From Bradyrhizobium algeriense (GTDB lineage: Bacteria > Pseudomonadota > Alphaproteobacteria > Rhizobiales > Xanthobacteraceae), in NCBI RefSeq assembly GCF_003062295.1, contig NZ_PYCN01000017.1, forward strand, positions 62,001-126,000: a stretch of 64,000 bases of DNA, in the 5' to 3' direction. A model generated the notes under the pieces. The model was not told the origin of the DNA. It saw only the letters and a program-made list of their open reading frames with translations, and did no database searches. The stretch's first letter is position 1. Each line of letters starts with the position of its first letter. Made by a program: the position numbers and the translations under genes. Below are positions 1 through 8,316 of the stretch, piece after piece.

Positions 1-416
1 CGCGCCACCCACAACAGCTTTGGCGCGGTGAAGCCGGGCATCGCGAGGTTGCCCGCGATTGCGTGCAATGCGGGACATTGTCGCTCCAGTTCGGCGCATT
101 CGGCATGCGAACGGCCATCGTTCCAGAGGATGGCCGGACGCAAGGGACGGCCAGCGGCGTCGAGCAGTGTCGCGCCGTGCATCTGGCCGGACAGTCCGAT
201 GCCGCAGACAGCAGCCGCTTCGCGCGGATGCGCGGCCGCGAGATCATCGACGGCGCCGATCGCGCCATAGACCCAGGCATCGGGATCCTGCTCGGACCAC
301 AGCGGCGCGGGATGCGACAGCGCAAGCTCGCGCGCGGCAGTGGCGATAACGGCGCCAGCCTCGTTCACGAGTACCGCCTTCACACCGGACGTGCCGATGT
401 CCATTCCGAGATACAC
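1..416 (-). CDS. xylB: Xylulokinase (FGGY family), N-terminal part, cut by window edge
   Basis: FGGY sugar kinase that phosphorylates D-xylulose in the cytoplasm. About 138 residues are visible. They begin with the phosphate-binding motif GMDIGTSGVKAV and later show GLSGQMHG, the sugar-kinase signature PAILWNDGRS, and MPGFTAPKLLWV, all typical of XylB. The start is a GTG at 414-416, preceded at good spacing by GGGAGGA on the minus strand; an in-frame ATG at 402-404 falls inside the conserved motif and would trim it. It lies 99 bases downstream of a LacI-type regulator in the same direction, so the two probably form a sugar-responsive unit. The C-terminal part lies outside the window. A related FGGY substrate such as ribulose cannot be excluded. 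Confidence 0.85.
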   Translation of the reverse strand, partial: MYLGMDIGTSGVKAVLVNEAGAVIATAARELALSHPAPLWSEQDPDAWVYGAIGAVDDLAAAHPREAAAVCGIGLSGQMHGATLLDAAGRPLRPAILWNDGRSHAECAELERQCPALHAIAGNLAMPGFTAPKLLWVA

Positions 417-515
417 GAACCATCCTCCCTTCCGGCTCTGCGCGGCGTGCGAACTGCGTCGCCTTTTCCGCACGAGAGCCGTCTTGCAACGTCGCCTGCC
501 GTCCGGCCGTTCCGA

Positions 516-1559
516 TTACGGCAGATTGTCCCGCATCACGATGTCGATCCGGATCTTCTCCTGTTCACTCAAGATCGGCTCGCCGCGCGCAAGCGCCAGC
601 AGCACCCGCACGGCGGCGCGCGCTTCATGTCCCGGGTTCTGCGAGATCGCGGCATCCATCACGCCCTGCAGCAGCAGCTTGCGTGTCAGCACTGTGACGT
701 CGTGGCCGACGAATACGACCTGCTTGTCGCGTCCGGACCCGATCAGCGCCTTGGCGACACCCGGCGTCCCGGCGCCGACATTGTAGAGGCCGACCATGTC
801 CGGATGATCGCGCAGCAGGCGTGCGGTCAGCTCTTCCGAGCGCGCATCGTCGTCGCGGCCTTCGAGCACCGGCAGCACATCGAGGCCTGCGAATTCGGAC
901 GCCATCACCTGGTTGAAGCCGAAGATGCGTTCGGCGTGGTCGCGCAGGCCTTGCGAGCCCGCGATGATCGCGACCTTGCCCTGTCGCGCGCACACCAGGC
1001 GGCCAACCAGCGCGCCCGCGGTGCGGCCGGCCGCGATATTGTCGATGCCAACATAGTGGTGCCGCCGCGAGGACGGCACGTCCGATACCAACGTCACGAT
1101 TTCGGTACCGCTATCGACGAGATCATTGATCGCTGCCCGCACGCTCGGATGATCGAGCGCGACTACCGCCACGCCATCGAAATCGCCGGCGAGCTGCTCA
1201 AGGCAGCCGGTCAGCACCATCGGATCGAACACGTCGGTTGCGATTATCTCGACCGAAAGACGGCGCGCCGAAAGCCAACCCGACATCTCGCCGAGATAGG
1301 CCTCGATCTGCTGCATGAAGAGGTTCGGGCCTGACGGCATCACGAAGGCAAAGCGCCGCGCACGGCCGCGGGCGAGTTCGGCCGCCGCGACATGCGGCTG
1401 GAAGGCGTTACGCTCGATCGCCTCCTTCACGCGCCGCACGGTGTCCGGCCGCACGCCGGGGCGGTTGTGCAGCACGCGGTCGACGGTGGCGAGGCTGACG
1501 CCGGCCTGGCGGGCGATGTCCCTCAGCGTCAGCGGCGCGCTCGCGACCTCTTCCTTCAT
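516..1559 (-). CDS. LacI-family transcriptional regulator of sugar catabolism
   Basis: A 347-residue DNA-binding regulator. The N-terminal helix-turn-helix (about residues 12-32, TLRDIARQAGVSLATVDRVL) and hinge helix are classic LacI. Residues from about 65 onward form a periplasmic-binding-protein-like sugar sensor with LYNVGAGTPGV and FVGHDVT near the C-terminal lobe, close to the LacI regulators that sense pentoses or polyols. It sits immediately upstream of xylB on the same strand, so it most likely controls that operon and binds a xylulose-related sugar or sugar alcohol. The effector is inferred from position only. Confidence 0.88.
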   Translation of the reverse strand: MKEEVASAPLTLRDIARQAGVSLATVDRVLHNRPGVRPDTVRRVKEAIERNAFQPHVAAAELARGRARRFAFVMPSGPNLFMQQIEAYLGEMSGWLSARRLSVEIIATDVFDPMVLTGCLEQLAGDFDGVAVVALDHPSVRAAINDLVDSGTEIVTLVSDVPSSRRHHYVGIDNIAAGRTAGALVGRLVCARQGKVAIIAGSQGLRDHAERIFGFNQVMASEFAGLDVLPVLEGRDDDARSEELTARLLRDHPDMVGLYNVGAGTPGVAKALIGSGRDKQVVFVGHDVTVLTRKLLLQGVMDAAISQNPGHEARAAVRVLLALARGEPILSEQEKIRIDIVMRDNLP

Positions 1560-1636
1560 GGCGGTAACCTAGCAGAGGGCTTTTGAGGTACGCAACTCAT
1601 TTTGAGGCGTAATTTTTACTACCTGCGGAAATATCC

Positions 1637-2311
1637 CTAGAACCAGATCTGCATCGGTAGGCCGTGCACGTCCAATGGCGGCGTCCCCTCCGGAACGCAG
1701 CCCTGCGGCTCCCGTGCTGCAATCGCAACCGCGCAGGCGTCCAGCACATCGTCGCGCTTGGCGCCGGTGCCGATGCGTGCCTCGCTCAGCCACTCGTCGA
1801 TCTCGCGAAAGCCAAAGCGCTTGAGCAGCCTGCGGCGGAGCGCATCGCCCTCCTCCGACTTCTTCGGCGGAAGCGGCTCGCAGCCGTTCATCCGCAGGAA
1901 GACAAGTTCAGGATGGACCTCGCGGATATCGCGTGCGGGATGCGCGCGAACGAAGGCGTCGACCTCCGAAATCTTCGGGCCGAGATGCCAGAGCTGCCGC
2001 GACACACGTTTCTGGCCGCGGCCTAGCGCGTCCTTGTTGGCCTCGTCCGGATCATCGAACTCCTGCCAAAGCCAGCGCCGCGCGCCCGTGAAGACGCGCG
2101 ACGTATGCGGGCGGAGTCTTTCACGCGCGAGTCGGTCACAATCACGCTCGCCGTCATCGGTCATGCCGACCGGGATATCGATGCCGGCACGGTCGAACGG
2201 GCGCGCCAGCGCGTCCACAATATCAGCGTGGAAGGAGATTGTTTGCCGGTCGCCATCGAGGCATACGGCGACCCACCCCTTGCTGAACCCGTCGAGGCCC
2301 AGCGCCCTCAC
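1637..2311 (-). CDS. DUF429-family protein (predicted RNase H-like fold)
   Basis: A 224-residue protein beginning MRALGLDGFSKGWVAVCLDG, with an acidic residue after the first strand as expected for the nuclease-like fold of this family. GIDIPVGM and a late acidic stretch RDDVLDACAVAIAA match the DUF429 pattern. The start is a GTG at 2309-2311 that overlaps the fumarase stop as GTGA, so translation is probably coupled to fumarase. The molecular activity of the family is not established. The co-expression with a TCA-cycle enzyme may be positional rather than functional. Confidence 0.75.
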   Translation of the reverse strand: MRALGLDGFSKGWVAVCLDGDRQTISFHADIVDALARPFDRAGIDIPVGMTDDGERDCDRLARERLRPHTSRVFTGARRWLWQEFDDPDEANKDALGRGQKRVSRQLWHLGPKISEVDAFVRAHPARDIREVHPELVFLRMNGCEPLPPKKSEEGDALRRRLLKRFGFREIDEWLSEARIGTGAKRDDVLDACAVAIAAREPQGCVPEGTPPLDVHGLPMQIWF

Positions 2312-3960
2312 CCCAGATTCAATTCCTTGAAGAAGTCGTTGCCCTTGTCGTCGATGATGATGAAGGCCGGGAAATCCTCGACCTCGATGCGCCAGATCGC
2401 TTCCATGCCGAGTTCGGGATATTCGACGACCTCGACCTTCTTGATGCAGTGCTCGGCGAGGTTTGCCGCAGCACCTCCGATCGAGCCGAGATAGAAGCCG
2501 CCGTGCTTCTTGCAGGCCTCGCGCACCGCGACCGCGCGGTTGCCCTTGGCGACCATCACCATCGATCCGCCAGCCGCCTGGAACTGGTCGACGAAGGAAT
2601 CCATCCGACCTGCGGTGGTCGGACCGAACGCGCCGGAGGCGTAGCCGTCGGGCGTCTTGGCGGGACCGGCGTAATACACCGGATGGTTCTTGAAGTAATC
2701 CGGCAGCGGCTCGCCCTTCTCCAGCCGCTCGCGCAGTTTGGCGTGCGCGGAATCGCGGGCCACGATCATAGTGCCAGTCATCGATACGCGCGTCTTGATC
2801 GGATATTGCGACAGCGTCGCCAGAATCTCCTTCATCGGTTTGTTGAGATCGATCTTGACGACCTCGCCGCCGAGCGACTGTTCGACGGCCGGCAGATATT
2901 GCGCCGGATTGTGCTCGAGCTCCTCAAGATAGACGCCGTCTTTTGTAATTTTGCCGAGCACCTGGCGATCCGCCGAGCAGGACACGCCGAGCCCGATCGG
3001 CAGCGACGCGCCATGGCGAGGCATCCGGATCACGCGCACGTCGTGGCAGAAATACTTGCCGCCGAACTGCGCGCCGACGCCGAGCGACTGCGTCATCTTC
3101 AGAATCTCTTGCTCCATCTCCAGATCGCGGAACGCGTTGCCATCTGCCGAGCCTTGGGTGGGCAGCGCGTCGAGATAACGCGCGGATGCAAGTTTTACGG
3201 TCTTCATGCAGAGCTCGGCGGAAGTGCCCCCGATCACGATCGCAAGGTGATACGGCGGGCACGCCGCGGTGCCGAGCGTGAGCACCTTCTCTTTCAGGAA
3301 CGCCAGCAGGCGATCCTTGGTCAGAACGGATGGAGTCGCCTGGAACAGAAAACTCTTGTTGGCGGAGCCGCCGCCCTTGGCCATGAACATGAACTTGTAG
3401 GCGTCATCTCCCTCGGCGTAGATCTCGCACTGCGCCGGCATGTTGTTGGCGGTGTTCTTTTCCTCATACATCGACAAGGGCGCCACCTGCGAGTAGCGCA
3501 GGTTACGGCGCAAGTAAGCGTCGCGCGCGCCTTCCGAGAGCGCGGCCTCATCGTCGCCGTCGGTGATGACGTTGCAGCCCTTCTTGCCCATGATGATCGC
3601 GGTGCCGGTATCCTGGCACATCGGCAGCACGCCGCCGGCTGCGATGTTGGCGTTCTTCAGGAAATCGAACGCAACGAACTTGTCGTTGTCGCTGGCTTCC
3701 TTGTCTTCCAGGATCGAGCGCAACTGCTTCAGATGCCCGGGCCGCAGGTAATGATTGATATCGCCGAAGGCAGCTTCCGAGAGCGCCCGCAGCGCCTCGC
3801 GCGACACAACGAGCATGTCCTTGCCGAGCACCTTCTCGACCCGCACGCCCTCGGCCGTGACCTTCTTGTAGGGGGTGGTGTCCGGTCCCAGCGGAAACAG
3901 CGGCGTATGCTTGTAGGGCGGAACGGGCTTCTGGTCGGGAAAGGCAGTCGGGGCGTTCAT
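2308..3960 (-). CDS. fumA: Fumarate hydratase class I (iron-sulfur)
   Basis: Class I fumarase of about 550 residues, the usual single-chain length, catalysing fumarate/malate interconversion in the TCA cycle with an oxygen-sensitive 4Fe-4S cluster. Expected cysteine-containing motifs are present: GGVLPMCQDTGTA in the N-terminal half, TAACPPYHLAIVIGG and GLGVSCSADRQ further on. The C-terminal beta domain begins around PIKTRVSMTGTMIVARDSAHAK. The start was placed at the ATG at 3958-3960 (MNAPTAFPDQ); longer in-frame starts extend into sequence that does not resemble the family. DUF429 follows with a 4-base overlap. FumA and FumB cannot be told apart from sequence alone. Confidence 0.93.
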   Translation of the reverse strand: MNAPTAFPDQKPVPPYKHTPLFPLGPDTTPYKKVTAEGVRVEKVLGKDMLVVSREALRALSEAAFGDINHYLRPGHLKQLRSILEDKEASDNDKFVAFDFLKNANIAAGGVLPMCQDTGTAIIMGKKGCNVITDGDDEAALSEGARDAYLRRNLRYSQVAPLSMYEEKNTANNMPAQCEIYAEGDDAYKFMFMAKGGGSANKSFLFQATPSVLTKDRLLAFLKEKVLTLGTAACPPYHLAIVIGGTSAELCMKTVKLASARYLDALPTQGSADGNAFRDLEMEQEILKMTQSLGVGAQFGGKYFCHDVRVIRMPRHGASLPIGLGVSCSADRQVLGKITKDGVYLEELEHNPAQYLPAVEQSLGGEVVKIDLNKPMKEILATLSQYPIKTRVSMTGTMIVARDSAHAKLRERLEKGEPLPDYFKNHPVYYAGPAKTPDGYASGAFGPTTAGRMDSFVDQFQAAGGSMVMVAKGNRAVAVREACKKHGGFYLGSIGGAAANLAEHCIKKVEVVEYPELGMEAIWRIEVEDFPAFIIIDDKGNDFFKELNLG

Positions 3961-4094
3961 GGCTGGCTCGTCTGTTCGAAAGGCCGGAGACGTCCCGGGG
4001 GGACTTCGGGCCGGCGATAGAGCCGTTCTAAGCACTTTTTGGATAAAGGGAAGGTTTTGCGGAGCTTCCAGACCAGCGGTTTCCGCATCGCCCA

Positions 4095-4378
4095 TCAGGC
4101 CTGCCGATCCCGCGCGCCATGCACAATGGCAATCACCTCAATCGCGCCGGCGGCCTCATCCACCGAGTAGACTATAATATAGGGCGTTTCCAACAATTCG
4201 CGCGTTCCATCGACCAGACCCGGCCTCCCCATATGCGAAAGGCCGGCGACAGCGAGCCGATTGATGCGAAGCTGGATGCGCCGAACCAGTTCGGCGGCTG
4301 CGCTCGGGCTATCTTTGAAATCCAGTCGAATATCCCGTCGAGATCGCGGGCGGCTGACTCGTGAACGACAATCTTCAT
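4095..4378 (-). pseudogene. ParE/RelE-type toxin gene, disrupted by a one-base frameshift
   Basis: The first frame from the ATG at 4376-4378 gives MKIVVHESAARDLDGIFDWIS, a normal ParE N-terminus. From about position 4315 the family continues in another frame: KDSPSAAAELVRRI, then GRPGLVDGTRELL and YIIVYSVDE, and finally IEVIAIVHGARD. One missing base within the stretch read ATTTCAAAGAT on the minus strand (about 4311-4322) would join the two halves into a full toxin of about 95 residues. The ATG overlaps the antitoxin stop as ATGA, the usual antitoxin-first layout. Either the toxin is inactivated or there is a sequencing error. No classical slippery heptamer is seen. Confidence 0.82.
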
Positions 4379-4605
4379 TCACCGAGACGCCGGCGAAGCC
4401 GCTCGTTGAACTCTTCCAACGTCAATTTCCGGGCGTTCGGATCGGCGCGCCGACGCCGGACTTCCTCGACCTGTTCATCGGTCAGCCGGTAGACGCTTTC
4501 GTTCTGCGATTCCATTAGCATCAAGACCTTGGCAGCGTCCTCTTGACGCTCGCTCGGCCAAGTCAACACGCGATCCAGGACAGCTTTCACCTGCTCTTTC
4601 GTCAT
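4375..4605 (-). CDS. Antitoxin of a ParE/RelE-type module
   Basis: A 76-residue, charged, mostly helical protein starting MTKEQVKAVLDRV and ending LEEFNERLRRRLGE, typical of short antitoxins paired with ParE-like toxins. Its C-terminal half (RLTDEQVEEVRRRRADPNARKL) is the sort of segment that wraps the toxin. The start at 4603-4605 was preferred over an upstream in-frame one because the extension is unrelated low-quality sequence. The stop overlaps the toxin start by four bases, indicating translational coupling. With the toxin frameshifted, this may now be an orphan antitoxin or autorepressor. Confidence 0.78.
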   Translation of the reverse strand: MTKEQVKAVLDRVLTWPSERQEDAAKVLMLMESQNESVYRLTDEQVEEVRRRRADPNARKLTLEEFNERLRRRLGE

Positions 4606-4779
4606 GGCGCCACCATAGCACGGTTCAGGATAGCTGTAACCCCTCGCTGACAATCTTCGCGGAATGACTTCACTTCGTACAATTTTTGGATGCGGCCTCA
4701 GATCGCCATTGAACCGTTCCGGGCGCTCTTCAGACAAACCGGAGATTTCCAATGGTCCCTGAAACCGATTGCGATTGAA

Positions 4780-5310
4780 ATGAGCTCCGCCACGACAGTG
4801 CCTGATGCAGCCCCTGTCCCGATCCGTGCCCCGCGGCTACTCGGGCTTTATCTGCTTCTGATCATCATTGCCGCCATCGAAGCCTTCGACGGGCTGTCGC
4901 ATGCGCCGATCCTGTTCGACGACATGTCGAAAATTCCCGGCCCCGGTGTCGGCGGCGCGATCATCAAGGCGTATATCGCAAGCCACCCGTCGCTGGCGCT
5001 GGCGGCGCTGGCGTTCGCCACCGTCGGCCGGCTGCGTTATGCGATCATCACGCTTGGAGCGCTCGTGCTCATGGCGTGGCTGAACTTCATGCCCTCGGTG
5101 GCGCGGCACGGGTTCGATTTCCGTGGAGTCTCCGCCTTCGAGACGCCGGTCCGGATCATCGCGTTCCCGTTAATGGCCGGCTGCGCCATCGCACTTGCCG
5201 CACGCGGCCAGCGGCTCGGGCTTGCCACCGTGCTGGTCAGTATTCCCACGCTGTACAGCGTGTTCGCCGTGATCGCCTTTGGGATCGGCATCATCCTCTA
5301 CGGTTTCTGA
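4780..5310 (+). CDS. Small integral membrane protein of unknown function
   Basis: A predicted 176-residue protein with about five hydrophobic segments, including LGLYLLLIIIAAIEAF near the N-terminus, ALAALAFATVGRL and ITLGALVLMAWL in the middle, and VFAVIAFGIGIILYGF at the very end. No recognisable catalytic or transport motif is visible. The start ATG at 4780 is a choice; an upstream in-frame ATG at 4690 is possible but adds polar residues and would overlap the region ahead of the divergent antitoxin gene. It stands alone between the toxin-antitoxin remnant and a secreted protein gene. Function unknown. Confidence 0.6.
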   Translation: MSSATTVPDAAPVPIRAPRLLGLYLLLIIIAAIEAFDGLSHAPILFDDMSKIPGPGVGGAIIKAYIASHPSLALAALAFATVGRLRYAIITLGALVLMAWLNFMPSVARHGFDFRGVSAFETPVRIIAFPLMAGCAIALAARGQRLGLATVLVSIPTLYSVFAVIAFGIGIILYGF

Positions 5311-5387
5311 CAAGCAAGTTGACTTCCGCGCGCGGCCCTTGCAGGAAATCCGCGCGCGGGGTTCAATGGCGCAAAGGGGCATTCACC

Positions 5388-5864
5388 ATGGCTTTAGGAC
5401 TACAATTTCACCGACCAACCTTGCTTGCCGCCACGCTGGCGCTGGTTGCTGTGGTCGGCGCATCGCCGGCGCAGGCCGACCGCTGCGACGATATCGCCAA
5501 GGAATTGAAGAACCAGATCGACGGCCTCAAGATCAGCGTCAATACCGGCAACATGATCTATCTGACGCATCCGGCGGCGAAGGAGCTGTCGCTCGGCTGC
5601 CGCGGCCGCAACTATTCCAACGAGCTCTACGCCAAGGCGGACCGCAAGCCGAAGCCGCAATTCTTCGAACTGATCGCCTCGGCCGGCGCCATCATTTTCA
5701 CGATTCCGAAGCCCGACGTTGCGACCGGCTCCTCGCGCTGCATCAAGCGCATGGGCATCCTGCGCGGCGACAAGGTCTCCATGCGCTTCCGCCGGCTCAA
5801 CATGGAATGCACGCGCACCAAGACCGAGGCTTCGATCGTGGTGACCCGCGGCAAGGACGAGTAG
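5388..5864 (+). CDS. Secreted hypothetical protein
   Basis: A 158-residue protein with a clear signal peptide (hydrophobic LLAATLALVAVVGASPAQA, cleavage likely after AQA near residue 31). The mature part carries three cysteines (RCDDIAKEL, SLGCRGRN, SSRCIKRMG) plus a fourth near MECTRTK, which could form disulfides in the periplasm. The start ATG at 5388 gives the signal peptide directly. No family was recognised, and neighbours give no functional hint. Confidence 0.65.
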   Translation: MALGLQFHRPTLLAATLALVAVVGASPAQADRCDDIAKELKNQIDGLKISVNTGNMIYLTHPAAKELSLGCRGRNYSNELYAKADRKPKPQFFELIASAGAIIFTIPKPDVATGSSRCIKRMGILRGDKVSMRFRRLNMECTRTKTEASIVVTRGKDE

Positions 5865-6017
5865 CCGCTCCCGATCCGTCGCATTCTAACGATTTCGCGA
5901 GTCGCCCGTTCACCATCGGCCGGGATTGACGGCGTCGGCGCGAAATTGCCGCGCGGAATTCACCAATCGTTCGCTTCAAGCCGGCCAGTGTCGGAGGCAA
6001 CCAAAAGGACGCCTCCG

Positions 6018-6203
6018 ATGAATGTCTCTGCTGTCCCCGCAACGGTGGTGGTCAAACCGCCTGAAGTCCCCGTGTTCAAGGCTCCCGACAAGACCCCCGA
6101 CGTGCAGAACGGCGCTGCCGCCGACGGCACCCGCACGCCGAAGCCGACGCAGATCGCTCCCCTGCCGCCAGGTCAGGGAACGCGGGTCGACCAGTTGGCG
6201 TAA
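6018..6203 (+). CDS. Small proline-rich hypothetical protein
   Basis: A 61-residue open frame with a proline- and threonine-rich composition (VVKPPEVPVFKAPDKTPDV, then TRTPKPTQIAPLPPG). It has no membrane segment and looks disordered. It is kept because it lies alone in an otherwise empty stretch with no competing frame, but support is modest. No function can be proposed. Confidence 0.4.
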   Translation: MNVSAVPATVVVKPPEVPVFKAPDKTPDVQNGAAADGTRTPKPTQIAPLPPGQGTRVDQLA

Positions 6204-6293
6204 CGGTTCGCGTTCCGGCCAGGACGAAACCAACGCCGCAAGTTTGCCGGAAAATCGCGCGATCATGCTGTCACGGGCGAATGGAACCCGAAC

Positions 6294-6968
6294 GTGATCG
6301 CAAAGCTTCTGTTGCAAAACACCATCGTCGTCATTGCCATGGGCGCGCTATTGTTCGCCGCGGCGGGTTCGCTGGACTGGCCGGCGGCGTGGGTAATGCT
6401 GATCGTCAGCGCGATCCTTGGTCCCGCCTGCGGATTGTGGCTAGCCAGGACCGATCCGGCGCTGCTCGCCGAGCGCATGCGGCCGACATTTCAGGCCAAC
6501 CAGCCTGCCGCCGACAAGATATTCATGCTGATCTTCTTCCTGGCGCTGTTGCTATGGCTTGTTGCGATCGGCCTCGACCGGCGCGCGAACGCCTCCGACG
6601 TTCCGCTGCTGCTGCAGGCGCTCGGGCTTGCGATGTATCTGCTCTCGATCGCCTTCATCATGTGGGTGTTCCGCGAGAATTCGTTCGCCGCACCGGTCGT
6701 CAAGGTGCAGGCCGCGCGCCACCAACGCGTGATCTCGAGCGGGCCCTACGCCTTCGTCCGTCATCCCATGTATAGCGGCGTCATGCTGTACTTCCTTGGA
6801 ATACCGCTGCTGCTGGGATCATGGTGGGGCGTGGCGATTGCGCCAGTGTTCGCCGTCCTGTTCGCCATTCGCGCCCGCATCGAGGAGCGCGCGCTGGTCG
6901 AGGGATTGCCTGATTATGCTGACTACGCCGCACGCGTGCGCTATCGTCTGGTGCCCGGACTTTGGTGA
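6294..6968 (+). CDS. Isoprenylcysteine carboxyl methyltransferase-like membrane protein
   Basis: A 224-residue integral membrane protein with about five to six hydrophobic segments. The C-terminal half carries the ICMT/PEMT-type signature: VISSGPYAFVRHPMYSGVML followed by RARIEERALVEGLPDYADYAARV, which binds S-adenosylmethionine in this superfamily. The start is a GTG at 6294-6296. Bacterial members are of unknown substrate, and protein prenylation is not expected here, so a small-molecule or lipid methyl acceptor is more likely. The next gene starts about 20 bases downstream, so the two may be co-transcribed. Confidence 0.75.
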   Translation: MIAKLLLQNTIVVIAMGALLFAAAGSLDWPAAWVMLIVSAILGPACGLWLARTDPALLAERMRPTFQANQPAADKIFMLIFFLALLLWLVAIGLDRRANASDVPLLLQALGLAMYLLSIAFIMWVFRENSFAAPVVKVQAARHQRVISSGPYAFVRHPMYSGVMLYFLGIPLLLGSWWGVAIAPVFAVLFAIRARIEERALVEGLPDYADYAARVRYRLVPGLW

Positions 6969-6989
6969 AAAAGGGGATGGCGAAGCGGA

Positions 6990-7349
6990 ATGCCCGATAG
7001 CAAAACCTATACCGGCGGCTGCCATTGCGGCCAGGTACGTTTCGAATGCACCACGGATCTCGCGATGGTCACTGCCTGCAACTGTTCGATCTGCACCAAG
7101 AAGGGGCTGCATTTCACCTTCCTCGACCCGAAGAGTTTTCAGCTCCGCGCCGGCGAGGAGAATTTGAAGGAATATCTCTTCAACACGCACGCGATCCACC
7201 ACCAGCTCTGCGTCGATTGCGGCGTCGACGTCTTCGCGCGCGGCAAGAAGCCCGATGGCAGCGATGTGGTGGCGCTGAATGTGAGCTGCATCGACGGCAT
7301 CGAACTGTCGAAGCTGAATATGACGCCGGTGGATGGACGGAGCATGTGA
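6990..7349 (+). CDS. GFA-family (glutathione-dependent formaldehyde-activating fold) protein
   Basis: A 119-residue zinc-binding protein of the GFA/CENP-V fold. The zinc ligands are visible as GGCHCGQVRFEC near the N-terminus, ACNCSICTKKG around residues 32-40, and HHQLCVDCGVDVFARG around 68-83. Founding members bind glutathione and formaldehyde adducts, though catalysis by most family members is unproven. It follows the ICMT-like gene by 21 bases and is convergent with a glutathione S-transferase gene across a palindromic repeat. Confidence 0.85.
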   Translation: MPDSKTYTGGCHCGQVRFECTTDLAMVTACNCSICTKKGLHFTFLDPKSFQLRAGEENLKEYLFNTHAIHHQLCVDCGVDVFARGKKPDGSDVVALNVSCIDGIELSKLNMTPVDGRSM

Positions 7350-7358
7350 CGGCAACGC

Positions 7359-7399
7359 CGTCATTCCGGGGGCGCGCAAAGCGCGAACCCGGAATGACG
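7359..7399. repeat. Family A palindrome (short copy)
   Basis: Inverted repeat with arms CGTCATTCCGGG and CCCGGAATGACG around a GC-rich loop that contains a second small dyad (GCGCGCAAAGCGCG). It fills the space between two convergent genes and may act as a bidirectional terminator or mRNA 3' stabiliser. Longer relatives occur at 15914, 41787, 44116 and 48836. Confidence 0.8.
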
Positions 7400-7401
7400 A
7401 A

Positions 7402-8109
7402 CTACCCATCCAGCACCTTGTACCTCCGAAAGATCCCGTCCTCGTTGAACGCAATCCTCCGGTCGCTCGCCAGATAGGTCTTGATGTTCGGGCGCGCAGC
7501 GACGCGGTCGTGCAGTTCGACCAGGCCGGGAATTTCCTTCTCGAACTTCTTCATTCGTTTCGGAAAGGCGTAGCGAAGACCTTCCACGATCTGGAACAGC
7601 GAGAGGTCGACGTAAGTCAGGCGGCGGCCGGTGATGTAGGTGCCGCCATTGGCCGCCAGCAGGTCCTCGAAGTAACCCAGATATTTCGGCACGCGCGCCT
7701 TCCAGAACTCGTCGGTGCGTTTCTTCGCCGGCGCTTTCTGCTCTTCGTAGTAAAGCGAGGGGCCGAGCGGGTGGTGGGTGTCGTGAACTTCCAGCACCAG
7801 ATCGGCGATCGTGAGCTGCAACTGATGCACCCAGAGTTTGCCGGCCTCCGACTTCGGCGCCAAGCCGTGCCGTGATCCCAGATAGAGCAGGATATTGGCG
7901 GTCTGCCCGATCACGAGCTTGCCGTCTTTGAGGAACGGGGGTGCGAAGGGCGGCGCTCCCTTCCGCGCTTCCATCATTCGCATCATGGCGGCCATGCCGT
8001 TGCCGCGGCGCGCGACGTCGGCGTAGCGGGCGCCCGCCTCTTCCAGCGCGAGGCGGACGTATTCGCCACGGCCCTGAATGCTCGGCCAGTAATAGAGCTC
8101 ATAACGCAT
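7402..8109 (-). CDS. Glutathione S-transferase-like protein
   Basis: A 235-residue cytoplasmic GST-fold protein. The N-terminal thioredoxin-like domain starts MRYELYYWPSIQGRGEYVRLALEEAG, with a tyrosine and arginine placed as in sigma- and alpha-like GSTs, and includes PPFLKDGKLVIGQTANILLYLG, the glutathione gamma-glutamyl binding loop. The C-terminal helical domain ends with LTYVDLSLFQIVEGL and a conserved N-capping region. The start at 8107-8109 has GGAGG five bases upstream. The substrate is unknown. It is convergent with the GFA gene, another glutathione-related fold, though the two are on opposite strands. Confidence 0.85.
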   Translation of the reverse strand: MRYELYYWPSIQGRGEYVRLALEEAGARYADVARRGNGMAAMMRMMEARKGAPPFAPPFLKDGKLVIGQTANILLYLGSRHGLAPKSEAGKLWVHQLQLTIADLVLEVHDTHHPLGPSLYYEEQKAPAKKRTDEFWKARVPKYLGYFEDLLAANGGTYITGRRLTYVDLSLFQIVEGLRYAFPKRMKKFEKEIPGLVELHDRVAARPNIKTYLASDRRIAFNEDGIFRRYKVLDG

Positions 8110-8316
8110 CGATGATACCTCCGCTGCCGGTTTGACCGACATAACAAATCATCTTGCGGTTCGTTCGTCACGCCAAACGCGGCGTCCGCGCGACCGTCGC
8201 GGCATGAACGCGGCGCCCAGATCTCCACAGCTCCGAATCTGTCCGAATGCGAGCGGGCGTGATAGGTTGCCTCGCGTTTGAAGCGTCGATTTTCTCAACA
8301 CGACAGGAGAATGCGG

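Noticed and set aside
2449..4020. Long open frame on the plus strand opposite fumarase
   Set aside because: GC-rich codon use makes long antisense frames. The minus-strand frame shows fumarase motifs throughout, and the plus-strand one shows no family pattern.
4311..4322. Programmed -1 frameshift in the ParE-like toxin
   Set aside because: The frame change would need a backward slip, but no X-XXY-YYZ heptamer or following stem was seen. A simple deletion is more likely.
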